Assembly: GCF_039541915.1 (NCBI RefSeq)
Contig: NZ_BAABHD010000021.1
Coordinates: 238,594-302,593, forward strand
Origin: Nibrella saemangeumensis
GTDB taxonomy: Bacteria > Bacteroidota > Bacteroidia > Cytophagales > Spirosomataceae
Reading direction: 5' to 3'
DNA length: 64,000 bases
Made by a program: the position numbers and the translations under genes. The notes beneath the pieces are model-generated. The model ran no database searches. It was not told the DNA's origin and was given only the letters and a program-made list of their open reading frames with translations. Each line of letters starts with the position of its first letter. Position 1 is the first letter of the stretch. This document shows, one piece after another, positions 1 through 7,989 of this stretch.

Positions 1-1008
1 GGCGTAATCGCCGTATTCAACGCCATTCTCTACGCGCAGATCCTGGTGCTGGTTGTTGTAGTTTTCGTTCATCTCCGTAATCCGCACGGCCGGAAAGCCC
101 CGCGTTACAAACGGCGTATGATCCCCCCCGCGCAGATAACGGTCATTCCGGTAAATCAGGACGATGTCCAGATTGTCGACATAGCGTTCCCCCACTTCTT
201 TTACGTAACGGGCCAGTTGGCGCGACTTCCCGTCGTTTTCGTTGCCATACTGCCGGATGTTGGCGGCCCGCTCAGCGGTCTGGAAAGCCGGCAATCCTTC
301 GCTGAAGATCCGAAGCTTGGTATTTTCGATAATGTTGGTTTCGTTGCTATGGTTGGAGCCCATAATATCGTTGTTCAGCAGGGCCTCCAGGCTCCAGTTT
401 TCCGTCTTCGCTTTCTCGGCCAGGTGTTCAGCACCGAGTAGGCCCTGCTCCTCTCCGCTCACGGCTACAAAGATGATCGTCGCGGGGAACTGATACTTAC
501 TCATTACCCGCGCCAGTTCGATGACAGCGGCTGTACCGGAACCATCGTCGTTGGCACCGGGCGCGTCCGCTTCGCGGTTCATTACGTTGGTCACGCGGCT
601 GTCGATATGACCGCTGACCAGGAAAATTCGGTTATCATTGGGGTCGGTGCCTTTCAGCGTCGCCATCACATTCCCCATGTCGGCCGCCTTATCAATCCGC
701 CGGTTGTCGGGCTGGAGCGTCCAGCTGTCGATCATGGCGGTCATGCGGCCACCCGACTGTTTGGCATATTGCTGAAACTTACCGAGGACCCAGCGCCGTG
801 AAGCACCGATGCCGCGCTTCGCGTCGGTGGTATTACTGAGGGTATGACGGGTACCAAAACTCACTAAGCCGTTGATATGAGCCCGGAGGCTGTCGGCCGA
901 CACTTCGCGGATCATCTGTTCAATCTGAGGGTCACGCACAACGGTAGTCTGGGCGGAAGCCGTAGCCGTCAGGCCACCCGCCAGCAATAAGGTAATAATT
1001 TGTTTCAT
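1..1008 (-). CDS. M28 family metallopeptidase, 3' end missing at window edge
   Basis: The reading frame is open from an ATG at 1008 to base 1 with no stop, giving 336 codons of a partial protein. It starts with a Sec signal peptide (MKQIITLLLAGG...SAQ). Zinc-peptidase motifs of family M28 are visible in order: SGHIDS (first zinc His), GANDDGSG (bridging Asp), SGEEQGLLG (catalytic Glu and zinc Glu), NNDIMG (zinc Asp) and GGDHTPF (last zinc His). Family members are secreted dizinc aminopeptidases or carboxypeptidases that trim peptides in the periplasm or outside the cell. The start overlaps the end of the small gene upstream by four bases (ATGA), so the two are probably co-translated. Only the C-terminus is lost. 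The family call is firm; the substrate is unknown. Confidence 0.9.
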   Translation of the reverse strand, partial: MKQIITLLLAGGLTATASAQTTVVRDPQIEQMIREVSADSLRAHINGLVSFGTRHTLSNTTDAKRGIGASRRWVLGKFQQYAKQSGGRMTAMIDSWTLQPDNRRIDKAADMGNVMATLKGTDPNDNRIFLVSGHIDSRVTNVMNREADAPGANDDGSGTAAVIELARVMSKYQFPATIIFVAVSGEEQGLLGAEHLAEKAKTENWSLEALLNNDIMGSNHSNETNIIENTKLRIFSEGLPAFQTAERAANIRQYGNENDGKSRQLARYVKEVGERYVDNLDIVLIYRNDRYLRGGDHTPFVTRGFPAVRITEMNENYNNQHQDLRVENGVEYGDYA

Positions 1009-1292
1009 CGATTTAGGGGTACACTCGGTTGGTTAAATTTTACTGGCTTTACCCGCTTATGCGCCAGGGAATCCGACTGACTGATCGTAGAGGAGGCCTT
1101 CCTGTCGCGTTCCTGCCGATGGGAAAAAACCAAAATAAGGGCAAATATAAACGAAGCTACGACAGAAGCGTACGCAACGAAGGTTGTGGGGAGCTGACGT
1201 TCCGGCCGGGCAAACAGGCGAGCTTCGTCTTCCGAAAATAATTCCCGGTAGACAAGCTTATCCTTGTATAGGTTTGGCCCTTCGTCCAGCAT
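1005..1292 (-). CDS. small single-pass membrane protein, unknown function
   Basis: A 95-residue protein with one strongly hydrophobic segment at about residues 37-57, preceded by an acidic/basic N-terminal stretch and followed by a basic, polar tail of about 35 residues. I do not recognise a family. Support for it being real is the ATGA overlap with the M28 peptidase start and a purine-rich AGGAAA a few bases before its ATG. The layout (short cytoplasmic part, one membrane span, short tail) would suit a small membrane partner of the downstream peptidase or an anti-sigma-like protein, but nothing in the sequence proves that. Confidence 0.5.
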   Translation of the reverse strand: MLDEGPNLYKDKLVYRELFSEDEARLFARPERQLPTTFVAYASVVASFIFALILVFSHRQERDRKASSTISQSDSLAHKRVKPVKFNQPSVPLNR

Positions 1293-1360
1293 ACATTTCC
1301 TGATGTAACGTGACGCTGCTTCTTCACCTGATAAATTTACAAATTAAAATGGCTAAACGC

Positions 1361-1903
1361 TCAAAAACTTCCTGAGTAGCCAATGCCAACGGCTGTCCCT
1401 CCCAGAGGAGTCGGTACGGCCGAAACCCCCAGCCGCGACTGCCGCAGCATCTGGTTATACCGCATCACCGCTTTGTTGACCTGGGTATTCCCAATAATGG
1501 TAAACCCGAGCGATGCACCCAATGACCCAAAATAGATCGCCCAGTACTCCCGGCTGTTAAGCCGGGCGGAGGTGTTCCGGGTAAACACATACAGCAGTGG
1601 CACAACGGCGGTCAGCCGGCTGACCGTGGTCCAGGTTCGGTAGTTGCGGTAGTGACGGTTGACCATTGGGTCATTCAGTTCAAAGAAAGGCACCTCCAGC
1701 GAGTGGGGTGACGTAAGGCGCTTACCACCGTAATAATAGACGCTACCCAGGGCCGAAGAGCCAACCGCCCGCTCAATGGGCCGCAAGTGTGCCGGCACGG
1801 GTACTGTCCGGTAGTGCGATGTATCGCGCTGGGCGTGGGCGCGGGAAGAAAGAAGTTGCGAAAAAAAGAGAAATAGGAGTGGATATAGAAGCCGGTCAGT
1901 CAC
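1361..1903 (-). CDS. envelope protein of unknown function
   Basis: A 180-residue protein with a signal peptide ending near SRAHAQ. The mature part has one or two hydrophobic stretches (about residues 93-107 and 121-140) and a glycine-rich C-terminus ending GYSGSF, which could be beta strands of a small outer-membrane protein. No family recognised. It lies alone between the small membrane gene and a terminator that ends the upstream operon, so it is probably transcribed from its own promoter in the 1904-1970 gap. Confidence 0.55.
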   Translation of the reverse strand: MTDRLLYPLLFLFFSQLLSSRAHAQRDTSHYRTVPVPAHLRPIERAVGSSALGSVYYYGGKRLTSPHSLEVPFFELNDPMVNRHYRNYRTWTTVSRLTAVVPLLYVFTRNTSARLNSREYWAIYFGSLGASLGFTIIGNTQVNKAVMRYNQMLRQSRLGVSAVPTPLGGTAVGIGYSGSF

Positions 1904-1973
1904 TTTGGTTTGACTTATAGTTTTATTGATAACTGGCTTTATAACGCTTCATCCGGTTTTTTCATGCAAATAA

Positions 1974-2016
1974 CAAAAAAAAGCCGGCTACCAGACCCAA
2001 GAGTCCGGTAGCCGGC
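1974..2016 (-). terminator. Rho-independent terminator after the copper-domain propeller gene
   Basis: On the minus strand a 10-bp GC-rich stem (2007-2016 pairing with 1983-1992, GCCGGCTACC type) is followed by an uninterrupted run of eight T. It sits 33 bases after the stop codon of the gene ending at 2049 and so closes the 6197-2049 operon. Confidence 0.85.
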
Positions 2017-2048
2017 CTGTGTGTGCCACGGAATTGCATTCCGCTGTA

Positions 2049-4124
2049 CTATTTCACTACCTTCAGAATCCCCTGCATCAGCGTGTGATGACCGGGGAAG
2101 GTACAGACGTACTGGTACTCGCCTGGCTCAGTGGGGGCTACAAAGTAGATAGCCTCGGCCGTCTCGGGCTGGAGCAGGTTGGTATGGTACAACACCTCCG
2201 GTGCGTTCGGCACATACTGCATCTTGGGGCCGTTCAAGTTCAGCTTCATGGCGTCGTTGCCGACTTTGTTAGCCGTCGCCGGCTTCACAATCACGCAGTT
2301 GTGCAGCATATCGTCGTTGTTGTTGAATACCCACTTTACGCGGCTGCCGGCTTTCACCTCTACCTTTTCCCTATCAAACTTCAACCCCGGTCGGGTGCTC
2401 AGTGAAATGGTCTGATCCGGTCCGCTGGTCCAGTCGGCCGGCTGTTCGGTGATGCGCTTCGCGGCCTGGGGCTTGCCGGTGGTTGCGCGACCGACTGGGG
2501 TTGCCTTGCTCTTGGCTCCGCGCTCCGTACTCCCGGCATCGGCCGTAGAAGCCATCGCATTCATGGCACTGTGATCGTGCTTGCGGGCAGAAGCAATGGT
2601 CAGCTTTTCGCCCGGCGCAATGGCGTTGAGCGTGTAATAACCAGTGGGGTGCAGCACCGGCAAACCACCAGCCGAACGCACGCCTTCGGCTTTTACTTCG
2701 TGAATGTATCCTTCCCGCAGTAAGGTATCGGCTACAATACGAGCCTTCAGGCCATCGGCCGAAACAACAACGCCCCGGATGGGCACCGCTTTTGCGCTTT
2801 CAATGGGACTGCCGTAAGAGCGGTGGTACTTATAGGTGAAACTGTTCAGCGAGTATGAATCTGGACTTTCGGCGGTTTTGCGGTCGACGGGCGTGGTAAA
2901 CTCGATCTCAAATCCATCAGGCATGGAGCGGATCGTCTTCATCTCGAACGGTGTTTTACCCGTCCATACCAGCCGCTGAATGCCAAACGGCGCCTTGCCG
3001 GTAGAGGCCCAGCCGCGGTTGGTCATGCCCACAAACATGGAGCCATCGACGCCCCAGACCATACGCAGGATACCCGACTGGAACCCTTCGCGGAACGGAA
3101 AGCAGGCACCCTGCCATTCGCCATTTACCTTCTCCAGTGCTACCCGCATGATCTTGCTGTGCCCCTGGTCACCCACAAACAGTTGGCCGGTAAACGGACC
3201 AAAGGCTCCACTCGTAGTATCTTCCTGTATATCGGAAGTTGAGATCCCCATCAGCGTATGCGGAAACCAGATAGCAGGGACCTTCAGATTCGGCACCGAC
3301 TTGGCAACCTCGTGCATGGGCTTACCCGTACTGGGTACGTCCTGCGGTTTCAGCGTCAGCGGAGAACCCGGTTCACCCGACCACCGCAACCCTCCGACGT
3401 TACCGGCAAACGCGCCTTTGGTCAGGTGCGTCATCCGGCCGGAGCCTACCCAGTCGCCCTGGTTTTCGGTGTAGAAGATAGATCCGTCGCGCAGTACGTT
3501 GAAACCGGCCGGCGAACGTAAACCCGTAGCCCAGGGAGTCATTTCGCCCTTGTCATTCAGTTTCAGCATCCAGCCGCGCCATTTCGCCAGACTGGCACCG
3601 TAACCAATCCAGCCGAGATTAAGGGTAATCACCATATCACCGTCCGGCAACAGCACCGGGCCATAGGAGTATTCATGGTAGTTACCCGACAGGGGCCATT
3701 TATAGAACGACCGGTACTCGTCGGCCTCTTCATCCCCGTCGGTATCCATCAGCTTGGTTACTTCGCCCCGTTGGGTGCAGAGGAAATACCAGCCCGGCTC
3801 TTTGCCGCCGGCATTAGCATTTTTGTTGGACCGGTACAGCAGACCCAGCGGCTCGTGCAGGCCATAGGCAAACCGTTTGAAAGTCGGTACGCGACTGCCC
3901 TGCATGTACGGGTTGCTGATCAGCCAGACTTCACCCCGGCGCGTAGAGGCCGCCAGCCGCCCATCAGGCAACGGTGCCAGACCGCCTACTTCAAGGCTAA
4001 CACCCTCCGGCACGGGCAGGGTAATGATCCGGTAATAATCTTCCTCGGTCAACGGCTTGGTCTGCGCCAGCGCCAGGGAGGATACCAGTAAGGAGGTTAA
4101 AGAAAAAGCAAGTATTTTTTTCAT
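2049..4124 (-). CDS. secreted beta-propeller protein fused to a C-terminal cupredoxin domain
   Basis: I place the start at the ATG at 4124 (MKKILAFSL..., a clear signal peptide ending ALAQ); the longer open frame upstream overlaps csaA and is not needed. The 691-residue protein has an N-terminal propeller of the sorbosone/glucose dehydrogenase-like or heme-binding PVC type (LPDGRLAASTRRGEV, GDQGHSKI, WGVDGSMFVG), a linker with Ig-like strands, and a C-terminal type-1 copper domain of about 120 residues. The copper ligands are visible: DMLHNC for the first His, then C-T-F-P-G-H-H followed by M four residues later (Cys, His, Met). A blue-copper domain on a dehydrogenase-like propeller suggests periplasmic electron transfer. 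It follows csaA by 19 bp in one operon with the DUF1080/PA14 protein. No PQQ or catalytic base was confirmed. Confidence 0.85.
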   Translation of the reverse strand: MKKILAFSLTSLLVSSLALAQTKPLTEEDYYRIITLPVPEGVSLEVGGLAPLPDGRLAASTRRGEVWLISNPYMQGSRVPTFKRFAYGLHEPLGLLYRSNKNANAGGKEPGWYFLCTQRGEVTKLMDTDGDEEADEYRSFYKWPLSGNYHEYSYGPVLLPDGDMVITLNLGWIGYGASLAKWRGWMLKLNDKGEMTPWATGLRSPAGFNVLRDGSIFYTENQGDWVGSGRMTHLTKGAFAGNVGGLRWSGEPGSPLTLKPQDVPSTGKPMHEVAKSVPNLKVPAIWFPHTLMGISTSDIQEDTTSGAFGPFTGQLFVGDQGHSKIMRVALEKVNGEWQGACFPFREGFQSGILRMVWGVDGSMFVGMTNRGWASTGKAPFGIQRLVWTGKTPFEMKTIRSMPDGFEIEFTTPVDRKTAESPDSYSLNSFTYKYHRSYGSPIESAKAVPIRGVVVSADGLKARIVADTLLREGYIHEVKAEGVRSAGGLPVLHPTGYYTLNAIAPGEKLTIASARKHDHSAMNAMASTADAGSTERGAKSKATPVGRATTGKPQAAKRITEQPADWTSGPDQTISLSTRPGLKFDREKVEVKAGSRVKWVFNNNDDMLHNCVIVKPATANKVGNDAMKLNLNGPKMQYVPNAPEVLYHTNLLQPETAEAIYFVAPTEPGEYQYVCTFPGHHTLMQGILKVVK

Positions 4125-4143
4125 GCTGATTTGTCGTTGCAAA

Positions 4144-4491
4144 TTAGGCAATTCGTATTCCGTTGGCGGTAGGACGCTCGGTTTGCAGCAGGGTGACAGT
4201 GCCATCGTCGGCGACCGCGCCCAGCACCAGGCATTCGCTGTCAAAGCCGGCGATGCGTTTGGGCGGGAAATTCACCACCGCTACAATCTGCATGCCGGTC
4301 AGTTGGTCCGGCTGGTACAAGCTGGTCAGTTGCGCCGACGACCGGCGGATACCGTTCGGTCCGAAGTCAATCGTCAGTTTATAAGCCGGCTTCCGGGCCT
4401 CCGGAAAATTCTCCGCCTGCACAATGGTACCGGTCAATATCTCTATTTTCTCGAAGTCGGCCCAGGTAATCGAGTTTTCCACCATTTTCAT
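4144..4491 (-). CDS. csaA: CsaA-type tRNA-binding domain protein
   Basis: A 115-residue protein consisting of one OB-fold tRNA-binding domain of the EMAP-II/CsaA kind: the ITWADFEKIEILTGTI start, the VNFPPKRIAGFDSECLVLG segment and the PTANGIRIA end are typical. CsaA homologues bind tRNA and were described as secretion chaperones in Bacillus. The ATG overlaps the stop of the upstream gene (TGATG), so it is translationally coupled to a secreted DUF1080/PA14 protein and followed 19 bp later by another secreted protein. Length equals that of the family. Its place between two exported proteins would fit a chaperone role, but this is inference. Confidence 0.9.
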   Translation of the reverse strand: MKMVENSITWADFEKIEILTGTIVQAENFPEARKPAYKLTIDFGPNGIRRSSAQLTSLYQPDQLTGMQIVAVVNFPPKRIAGFDSECLVLGAVADDGTVTLLQTERPTANGIRIA

Positions 4492-6197
4492 CAGAAAAGA
4501 ATAGAGTACTGGACCGAACCGGTGCTGTTCTTCATCGCCACCGGCAGCAGCAACTCCTGCTTATTTCCGCTTTGCCGGACGCGTGGTTTGGCTTTCGGAT
4601 CAAGACGCACGTAATAGCTACGGTCGTTGACGGCGTATACCCCTTTTCCTACTTCTTCTATTGAAGAACCAGCCGCAATCCGGCAATATACCGGCGCGGT
4701 GGCACTACCGGTCAGATTCAGTGTCCGCGTCAGCGCGCCACCTTCCGGCCGGATGGCATCCGTAACGGTTACGCCCGCCAGCTTGTATTCCATAACGGGC
4801 ATTCCCTGTTTATCGATGGTTAAGCCTTGATATTTCAACACATTTTCGCCGAGGCTATCAGACCAGGCAGCCTGATCGCTGTTCAGTGCCATCAGGGGTG
4901 ACTGGCCGGGCAGGTACACATTCGTACCGATGGGCCGGAGCAGTTGCGGCTCTCCGCGTTCGTGCCACATTTCGGTTACATCGGCAAAGTCGCCCTTCCA
5001 GGCTTGAATGAGCGCCATCTGGTTCAGGTCTACGGTATAGTGCAGACCGGCCGGCGTACCCACCGACAGACTGTGCGTCCGCTTCATCTTTTCGCCGGGT
5101 AGTTGCACAAACGAACGAACAAGTTCAGGTTTAGCCTCCGCCTGCACTGTAATGGCACCAACAGGATCGGGCTCCGGTAACGACGTCAGCGTATGCAGCG
5201 GCTGCGGCCGCGTGTCGGCTTTGGAAACAAACAGACCCAGACCGGGCCGGGGCCAAGAGCGGGTAAACATCACCTGCACATCATGCGTACCGGCTGTTAA
5301 GGGGACTCTTACCGTTTTGCCACTGCCGAGGTATTGCCGCTCGTCACTCGTCGGTATCAATGATTTCCCATTGATCCACAGTCCGCCGACCCCCCCGGCC
5401 TGCAGGTCAAACTGATACGTTTCATTTTCGGTTACGTTCAGTTTACCATTGTACAGCACTACGTAGCGATTACCCGGCAGACCATAGGCGACTTCATAAC
5501 TCAGCATGGAGGTAGTATCTTCCTTCAGCACTTTACGGTTGGCCAGGGCATCGCGACTGAAGATTTCGCCTTCGTAGATGGTGTATTTGATCGAGCCAAC
5601 CCAGCGGGCTACCTCTTTATTGGTCAGGGCCCGGTAGCCCAGATTCCGGATAGCTGCCGAACCACTTTGCACCGCCAGCGCCACGGGTCCAACCGCCCGG
5701 CTGCTGCGGGGCAGCACCAGGCCTTCCTGTAGGGTCACGCCGTTCAGGGTCAGTTTTTCGAGGATGGCCGACCGGTTACCGACCGGAGCCCGGTAGCGAA
5801 TTTCGACCGTTTGCCACAGGCCGGGCGCTTTGCTGGTTTTCGGATCATTGAGACCAACGGTATAGCCGTCGGGTAGCGTTAGTTGACCGCCGGCACCAGC
5901 GGTCATCAGCACTTCCATCTGCATGGCAAAATCGCCGGCCGGACTCACCAGCATCAGCGGTTGCCCCGGTGTACCAACCAGCAGGGTGTTACCGCTCTGC
6001 GTCTTCAGGGTCGGCTGGGTAGGCCCGACGGTGAGCGAACCAGCTCGCTGCCAGTTGCCGGGCAAACTCGCTATCTGTTCAAGGGGGATTCTGGGGAGAG
6101 CTTCGCCGGCCGACTGGGCTAAAGCAACCGGACTTATAAGCCATCCGGCTCCGGCCAGGGCCAAACTATAGCGAAGTAATCGAGGTATTTTATGCAT
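4491..6197 (-). CDS. secreted DUF1080-like / PA14-like multidomain protein
   Basis: The likely start is the ATG at 6197 (MHKIPRLLRYS...), which gives a clean signal peptide ending VALAQ and a 568-residue product. Residues ~30-190 resemble DUF1080/family-16-like glycosidase domains: GLWQTVEIRYRAP, a LTLNGVTLQEG segment and the closing GPVALAVQSG...IRNLGYR. Residues ~195-330 resemble a PA14 carbohydrate-binding module (sequence GGLWINGKSLIP with a following AGTHDVQVMF). The C-terminal ~230 residues (beginning ELVRSFVQLPGE) are a region I know only from large secreted oxidoreductase-like proteins. It leads an operon with csaA and a propeller-cupredoxin protein. DUF1080 members are 3-keto-disaccharide hydrolases, so a role in oxidised-sugar cleavage is plausible but unproven. 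The typical NSG motif of the DUF1080 domain is not evident. Confidence 0.7.
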   Translation of the reverse strand: MHKIPRLLRYSLALAGAGWLISPVALAQSAGEALPRIPLEQIASLPGNWQRAGSLTVGPTQPTLKTQSGNTLLVGTPGQPLMLVSPAGDFAMQMEVLMTAGAGGQLTLPDGYTVGLNDPKTSKAPGLWQTVEIRYRAPVGNRSAILEKLTLNGVTLQEGLVLPRSSRAVGPVALAVQSGSAAIRNLGYRALTNKEVARWVGSIKYTIYEGEIFSRDALANRKVLKEDTTSMLSYEVAYGLPGNRYVVLYNGKLNVTENETYQFDLQAGGVGGLWINGKSLIPTSDERQYLGSGKTVRVPLTAGTHDVQVMFTRSWPRPGLGLFVSKADTRPQPLHTLTSLPEPDPVGAITVQAEAKPELVRSFVQLPGEKMKRTHSLSVGTPAGLHYTVDLNQMALIQAWKGDFADVTEMWHERGEPQLLRPIGTNVYLPGQSPLMALNSDQAAWSDSLGENVLKYQGLTIDKQGMPVMEYKLAGVTVTDAIRPEGGALTRTLNLTGSATAPVYCRIAAGSSIEEVGKGVYAVNDRSYYVRLDPKAKPRVRQSGNKQELLLPVAMKNSTGSVQYSILF

Positions 6198-6416
6198 AAA
6201 CAGCGTTGGGGTTAACGATGGGCGATAAGCCGTCATGTTCCATCTTTGGGTCTGGGAGGAAAACTAACAAAAGTACAGATTTCCCTTTCCCGGAACGAGA
6301 TAAAAACGACCGTCTGTTGCCGATACTTTCCTGATAAAGTCTGAAAACAGGTCTATTTACCCCATGCAAACCCTACTTTTCCTCTCACCTATACGGCGAA
6401 GTGTTCCTTGCCAGTT

Positions 6417-6837
6417 CTAACGGCCAATGGCTTGACACAACGTAACGACAGCTTTGTTTCTGGGCGACATGGCTGTATCGAGGGCCGCCTGGCGCAGGTT
6501 CTGGGCTACGCTGTCCGACAGATACCAGCCCAGCGGATACGGCGTCAATGCCATTCGGTGTGATGTGCAGAATGACCCGTGCACCGCCATATACCATCCA
6601 GCTCCAGAGGATTGTGGCGGCCAGGATGCCAACAAAGAGAGGATTACCAACCGAAGCCGACAACACGGCTCCGATCATATCTTTAGCCTGATCGGGCAAA
6701 AGGAGAACAACAGCGGCCACCACCAGCGTCAGGATCAGCAGACCAGCGTTACGGCCAATCTGATAAGCGGCAATCAGAAAGGCTTTGAAGGCCGGCCAGA
6801 AGGTGCTGCTCAGGTACGTCGGCAGGGGTTTGCGCAT
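6417..6837 (-). pseudogene. frameshifted membrane protein gene
   Basis: From the ATG at 6837 one frame gives a convincing membrane protein N-terminus (MRKPLPTYLSSTFWPAFKAF, then two hydrophobic segments) up to about VYGGARVILHI. After about 6555 the protein-like signal moves to another frame, which reads YPLGWYLSDSVAQNLRQAAL...VTLCQAIGR and stops at 6417, with G/C-rich third positions; the original frame instead becomes low-quality (SPEPAPGGPRYSH) and stops at 6385. The two halves make one continuous protein only if a frameshift lies near 6540-6560. Either the gene is broken, or the base sequence has an indel error. The family is not recognised; the product would be short (about 140 residues) and may also be truncated. 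Confidence 0.5.
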
Positions 6838-6949
6838 TCAGGGGCAGGTTTGTGCCTAAAGTACAAATTACCCGCCAATGAACGAACGCTTTTGGCGCAA
6901 TTTTGGCCGTAGACGAGTGATCGGACGTACCCCGCAACCGGGTAAAAAC

Positions 6950-7043
6950 TAAAAAGCCACTCCTCATGTCGGGGGTGGCTTCTCCTACGTTTTCTTAACC
7001 TATACTTCTTTCTATGATGTGGATAGTGCCCTACAGCAGGCTG
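6950..7043 (-). ncRNA. candidate sigma-54-dependent small RNA, about 94 nt
   Basis: The gap 6838-7224 contains no convincing protein gene on either strand, yet on the minus strand it carries a complete transcription unit: two TGTCC-N6-GGACA palindromes, a -24/-12 element (TGGCATT-N4-GTGC) with predicted start at about 7043, and a hairpin (AGCCACCCC paired with GGAGTGGCT) followed by TTTTTAG and five more T, ending at about 6950. The predicted product is about 94 nt with no useful open reading frame. Known analogues of this design are the Qrr and GlmY/GlmZ RNAs of Gammaproteobacteria; no relation by sequence is claimed. Alternatively it is a relic promoter whose target gene has been lost, or a leader read into the frameshifted gene at 6837. 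Confidence 0.35.
6951..6981 (-). terminator. Rho-independent terminator in the 6838-7224 gap
   Basis: On the minus strand the stem AGCCACCCC / GGAGTGGCT (6980-6972 with 6963-6955, one imperfect pair) encloses a short loop and is followed by a T run. The opposite strand has only a poor T tract, so the minus direction is preferred. It separates the region downstream of the creatininase gene from the frameshifted gene at 6837. Confidence 0.75.
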
Positions 7044-7052
7044 TCTATCTTA

Positions 7053-7070
7053 ATGCACAGACAATGCCAA
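7053..7070 (-). promoter_or_regulatory. candidate sigma-54 promoter (-24/-12)
   Basis: Minus-strand sequence TTGGCATTGTCTGTGCA keeps the GG-N10-GC spacing of sigma-54 promoters, with GG at 7068-7067 and GC at 7056-7055. It matches TGGCA in the -24 element and has G for T at the first base of the usual TTGC. Two identical-type palindromes lie 45 and 76 bp upstream, where enhancer-binding activators normally sit. rpoN is present at 42986. Confidence 0.45.
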
Positions 7071-7112
7071 AACTTCCGCGCACTGATTATCAATTACTTA
7101 TCTTTTCACTAA

Positions 7113-7128
7113 TGTCCAAATTCGGACA
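7113..7128. promoter_or_regulatory. palindromic site TGTCC-N6-GGACA, proximal copy
   Basis: Perfect five-base inverted repeat with a six-base centre (AAATTC). The same pattern with the same spacing recurs at 7144-7159 and at 38669-38684, in each case upstream of a sigma-54-like promoter. I read it as a probable activator binding site. It overlaps a second palindrome GTCCAA...TTGGAC (7114-7135). Confidence 0.45.
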
Positions 7129-7143
7129 ATTGGACACAACGCC

Positions 7144-7159
7144 TGTCCTATGGCGGACA
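7144..7159. promoter_or_regulatory. palindromic site TGTCC-N6-GGACA, distal copy
   Basis: Second perfect copy, centre TATGGC, 31 bases (about three helical turns) from the proximal copy. The palindrome extends one base to CTGTCC/GGACAG. Equal helical phase of two sites is typical of cooperative activator binding. Confidence 0.45.
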
Positions 7160-7167
7160 GTGTGTTC

Positions 7168-7226
7168 AGACCGGAATTGTATTCCGGTTTTAGCGGCAAT
7201 TGAGAACCGGAATACAATTCCGGTCT
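7168..7226. repeat. 22-bp perfect inverted repeat with self-palindromic arms
   Basis: Arms 7168-7189 and 7205-7226 are exact reverse complements (AGACCGGAATTGTATTCCGG type) around a 15-base loop. Each arm is itself a palindrome (ACCGGAAT-TGT-ATTCCGGT), so the element can fold as one long hairpin or as a pair of smaller ones. It directly follows the creatininase stop codon and may act as that gene's 3' end, though no T run follows. Confidence 0.8.
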
Positions 7227-7989
7227 ACTCATACAAATCTGCCGGATCGGCCTTCGCCAACTCCACAAAAAAGCCGGCTATTTTCTGCGTAACATCGTCA
7301 AAGTAGTGTCTACCTTTTTCGGCGGTGGCCTGTCTGGGGTTACCGATGCCGGTATCTTCCGTTACCTGCGACCATTTGCGCTCGGCCCACGCCCAGCCCT
7401 CGCGAAAAGCGGTGACTTTCCACTTTTTGGCCCTACCGTCGCCGGCTTCATCGAGGGAGAGTACCAGGTCTGGGCGGAGGTGGAGCAGCAGACTGGTTTC
7501 CATTTCATCGGCATGATCGCCTTTGAACTCGTCGAAGTACTCCGACTTGTTTAGCGTCTGAAACCAGGAGCAGGTACTGAGCAGCATTGTTGGGTATTTC
7601 ACTCCCAATTCCCGAATCATGGTTTTGAAATCGTTACCGCCGTGGCTGTTGAGGATGACCAGTTTTCGGATACCCTGCCGGTCGAGTACTTCAATGATAT
7701 CGTTCAGGATAGCCCGCTGGGTGCTGGGGTAGAGATTTATATCCAGCAGGATGTCCGTCTGGCCGGTATTGACCCCAAAGGGTATCGTCGGCAACACCAT
7801 CACTTTAGCGCCCTGCTCCCACGCCAGTCGGGCCGCTTCGGCCGCTATATGGTCAGCCTCGATGACATCGGTAGCGTAGGGCATGTGATAATTATGAGCT
7901 TCGGTCGCTCCCCAGGGCAGAATAACAAGGTCGATGGGGTGCTGCTGAATGTGTTTCCAGTTGGTTTCGGCCAGGATGTAAGGGCGCAT
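7225..7989 (-). CDS. creatininase-family amidohydrolase
   Basis: A 254-residue cytoplasmic protein covering the whole creatininase fold. The metal-binding and catalytic signature is present in order: LPWGATEAHNYHMPYATD (Glu and His ligands, Asp), LNSHGGND, and GDHADEMETS (His and Glu). Family members are metal-dependent hydrolases of cyclic or linear amides (creatinine, formamidopyrimidines, peptide-derived substrates as in MftE), so the substrate here cannot be assigned. It is a lone gene, transcribed away from cydA, with a long palindrome just after its stop codon. Confidence 0.9.
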   Translation of the reverse strand: MRPYILAETNWKHIQQHPIDLVILPWGATEAHNYHMPYATDVIEADHIAAEAARLAWEQGAKVMVLPTIPFGVNTGQTDILLDINLYPSTQRAILNDIIEVLDRQGIRKLVILNSHGGNDFKTMIRELGVKYPTMLLSTCSWFQTLNKSEYFDEFKGDHADEMETSLLLHLRPDLVLSLDEAGDGRAKKWKVTAFREGWAWAERKWSQVTEDTGIGNPRQATAEKGRHYFDDVTQKIAGFFVELAKADPADLYE

